Source: UBA1067 sp050874585
GTDB taxonomy: Bacteria > Verrucomicrobiota > Kiritimatiellia > RFP12 > UBA1067
Length of the DNA: 64,000 nucleotides
Assembly (NCBI GenBank): GCA_050874585.1
Contig: JBNMKZ010000007.1
Location: 1-64,000, forward strand
Direction of reading: 5' to 3'
Part shown: piece by piece, positions 63,746 to 64,000 of the stretch
Numbering within the stretch: position 1 is the first letter of the stretch
Layout of the letters: every line of letters begins with the position of its first letter
Made by a program: the position numbers and the translations under genes
Notes under the pieces: model-generated
Seen by the model: the letters and a program-made list of their open reading frames with translations, nothing else
Told to the model about the DNA's origin: nothing
The model's database searches: none

Positions 63746-64000
63746 TTAGGGCTGCGCATCAGCCGGCAACTTGATGACCTGGCCCGGCTTGAGCTGATCG
63801 TTTTCACCCAGGTTGTTCAACTCGCGAATCTGCGCCGCCGTCACGCCGTAGGCAATCGACAGCCCCGTCAGGTCGTCACCCGGCTGCACGACATACGTGC
63901 CAGGAGCCTCGGCCGAAACCGACCCCGCATCCGGGACCGCATTGGTCTCGGGCTCGGCAACGACAGGAGCGACCTCATCAGCCTGCTTCGTCTCGACTGT
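63746..64000 (-). CDS. LysM-domain protein, C-terminal part only
   Basis: The last about 84 residues are visible; the start lies beyond the window edge. A Pro/Glu/Ala-rich linker precedes one LysM domain: GTYVVQPGDDLTGLSIAYG, VTAAQIRELNNLGEND and LKPGQVIKLP, ending ADAQP. LysM binds peptidoglycan glycan. The gene lies just before ftsW and is likely co-transcribed, consistent with a cell-wall role. No catalytic domain is visible in this part. Confidence 0.85.
   Translation of the reverse strand, partial: TVETKQADEVAPVVAEPETNAVPDAGSVSAEAPGTYVVQPGDDLTGLSIAYGVTAAQIRELNNLGENDQLKPGQVIKLPADAQP

Overview
The window is GC-rich, densely packed bacterial DNA from a Gram-negative organism. It carries genes for outer-membrane lipopolysaccharide (LPS) synthesis and export (kdsA, lptB, an LptC/LptA-like gene, an LpxL-like acyltransferase, waaA). 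It also has HPr, HPr kinase and enzyme I with no sugar permease beside them, an ECF sigma factor coupled to a membrane Ser/Thr kinase, and very large secreted proteins with Ca-binding repeats. Together these suggest a Planctomycetota-Verrucomicrobiota-type lineage such as Kiritimatiellota. That placement is inferred from gene content, not from a marker phylogeny. Many genes have a GGTATAAT box only 6-10 bases before the ATG, so leaderless transcription looks common.

Layout. 0.4-8.1 kb: a minus-strand operon encoding a 1,404-residue secreted alpha/beta-hydrolase-like protein and four small secreted proteins, three of them paralogues sharing a near-identical central cassette and C-terminal tail. 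8.2-9.7 kb: two membrane proteins of unknown role. 10.2-12.2 kb: ECF sigma factor and Ser/Thr kinase. 12.2-12.65 kb: intergenic palindrome arrays. 12.65-21.4 kb: a long operon kdsA-lptC/A-lptB-hpf-hprK-ptsH-ptsI-fabH-like-nadE. 21.5-23.8 kb: a methylated-DNA methyltransferase running into a tRNA-Val gene, and a DUF2130 protein.

23.9-36.9 kb is a complete type III-B CRISPR-Cas locus on the minus strand. In transcription order it holds a CARF-wHTH protein (NE0113 family), a probable DUF1874-like ring nuclease, Cas10/Cmr2 with an intact GGDD but no HD domain, Cmr3, Cmr4, Cmr5, an extended Cmr6, a short Cmr1, a REP-type tyrosine transposase (RAYT), a Csx1-type CARF-HEPN RNase, Cas1, Cas2, a leader, and an array of 11 repeats and 10 spacers. 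A tiny coiled-coil gene and an isolated decayed repeat follow the array. The expected logic is that target RNA binding turns on the Cas10 cyclase, cyclic oligoadenylate activates Csx1 and perhaps the NE0113 protein, and the DUF1874-like enzyme switches the signal off. The RAYT has a 110-residue tandem-repeat expansion and a possible DprA/SLOG-like C-terminal domain, and lies inside the operon.

37-42 kb: repeat-rich DNA and a large frameshifted M6 metalloprotease. 42-51.2 kb: envelope and fatty-acid genes (GT2, lpxL-like, hisD, fabZ, fabF, fabH) and three glycosyltransferases, including a GT10 fucosyltransferase. 51.3-54.6 kb: two Fic proteins, one with an intact and one with a truncated stand-alone RapZ C-terminal domain gene, next to tmRNA (ssrA). 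A diverged copy of the ssrA 3' end suggests an old integration site. 54.6-55.4 kb: repeats. 55.4-64 kb: recD2, a TPR protein, waaA, two glycan-assembly enzymes (PglD-like and PglC-like), xseA, ftsW/rodA and the end of a LysM gene.

Dispersed elements link several regions: a GC-rich core shared by 28.6, 37.5, 48.3 and 54.7 kb (the first inside the RAYT gene), a 97-bp palindromic cassette at 12.4 and 55.1 kb, and a terminator-plus-promoter element at 8.1, 48.2 and 54.6 kb.
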